Shown: piece after piece, positions 63,754 to 64,000 of the stretch | How positions within the stretch are numbered: the first letter of the stretch is position 1 | Layout: each line of letters opens with the position of its first letter | Assembly (NCBI RefSeq): GCF_019457615.1 | Contig: NZ_CP080414.1 | Location: forward strand, 1,672,501 to 1,736,500 | From: Shewanella zhangzhouensis | Lineage (GTDB): Bacteria; Pseudomonadota; Gammaproteobacteria; Enterobacterales; Shewanellaceae | Direction of reading: 5' to 3' | Length of the DNA: 64,000 nt | Position numbers and translations under genes: made by a program | The notes under the pieces: generated by a model | Seen by the model: the letters and a program-made list of their open reading frames with translations, nothing else | The model's database searches: none | What the model was told of the DNA's origin: nothing

Positions 63754-64000
63754 TCAGCATTCAAAACTGATTTCGTAGCCCGTGTATTTGCGAATATTGA
63801 TTACACCGGTATCAAAAATCAGGTACTGGCCCTTGATGCCGGTCAGCACCGCATCGATAAGCGGTTCCTTGTCCAGGTTGAATGACTTCACCTTGGTGGG
63901 AAACGCTGACACCGGGAACGCAATGGGCTGTGGTTGGCTCACCAGTTCCTGCACCGCATCCTCGCCATATTGATTGCGAACCTCTGCAATCACAGGCGCC
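63754..64000 (-). CDS. DUF2797-family protein, C-terminal part, partial at window end
   Basis: The frame is open to the window edge, so only about the last 82 residues are seen. The ending Gly-Ile-Lys-Gly-Gln-Tyr-Leu-Ile-Phe-Asp-Thr-Gly-Val-Ile-Asn-Ile-Arg-Lys-Tyr-Thr fits the conserved C terminus of DUF2797 proteins. The function of the family is not established. It is convergent with the TonB receptor gene. Confidence 0.75.
   Translation of the reverse strand, partial: APVIAEVRNQYGEDAVQELVSQPQPIAFPVSAFPTKVKSFNLDKEPLIDAVLTGIKGQYLIFDTGVINIRKYTGYEISFEC

Overview
The window reads as a chromosomal segment of a moderately GC-rich gammaproteobacterium, almost certainly Shewanella or a close Alteromonadales relative. 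The evidence is a liuR-ABCDE leucine operon ending in CoA-transferase genes, a second seven-gene isoleucine/valine operon in the order thiolase-mmsA-acyl-CoA dehydrogenase-two crotonase-fold genes-mmsB-SDR, an FNR/EtrA-type box before an ompW-like gene, and the comEC-msbA-lpxK-Trm112 order. S. amazonensis is a plausible species, but that is inference. No rRNA, tRNA, CRISPR array, phage or transposase gene was seen.

Layout. 1-3742: comEC tail, msbA, lpxK and ycaR (DNA uptake and lipid A). 3743-7002: a kinase-fold protein, an AhpD-like protein, a 13-14 bp tandem repeat array, a GNAT acetyltransferase, a YdeI-like protein and a small membrane protein. 7131-10782: a small chromosomal integron. 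It has four cassettes on the minus strand, three attC sites whose R''/R' ends match cassette by cassette, an attI region with repeated palindromes, a LexA box, and an intI broken by a 70-bp hairpin-rich insertion. 11194-19910: liu operon on the minus strand. 20256-31491: prpE-like acyl-CoA synthetase, gnd, menA, two SDRs, tesB, two small lipoproteins, a nucleotidyltransferase-like gene, ompW and metA. 31763-39563: ivd operon on the plus strand. 39751-45124: a small membrane protein, an S9 peptidase lipoprotein, and cueR/copA. 45208-54391: acetyltransferases, ybiT, VOC, LysR, DoxX, pirin, a KefF/KefB-like pair and a DUF1415 protein. 54513-63655: an iron-type TonB receptor with a Fur box, a small secreted protein, and a GH16 beta-glucanase with a carbohydrate-type TonB receptor. 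63754-64000: the C-terminal part of a DUF2797 protein.

How the genes work together. The liu operon turns isovaleryl-CoA into acetoacetate and acetyl-CoA. The ivd operon handles the isobutyryl-CoA and 2-methylbutyryl-CoA branches, yielding propionyl-CoA and acetyl-CoA. Both operons carry the same 16-bp inverted repeat in their promoters, which fits common control by the MerR-type LiuR. The GH16 enzyme and the neighbouring TonB receptor look like a small beta-glucan utilisation unit, with a LacI-type operator upstream. CueR and CopA form a copper module with the expected 19-bp-spacer promoter. A MetJ-type operator precedes a lipoprotein-metA pair.

The most unusual parts are the integron, including its disrupted integrase and poorly known cassettes, the 13-14 bp repeat array near 5.4 kb, and the GH16 protein with three copies of a Trp-Asp-Cys-Cys-Gly-Gly module.
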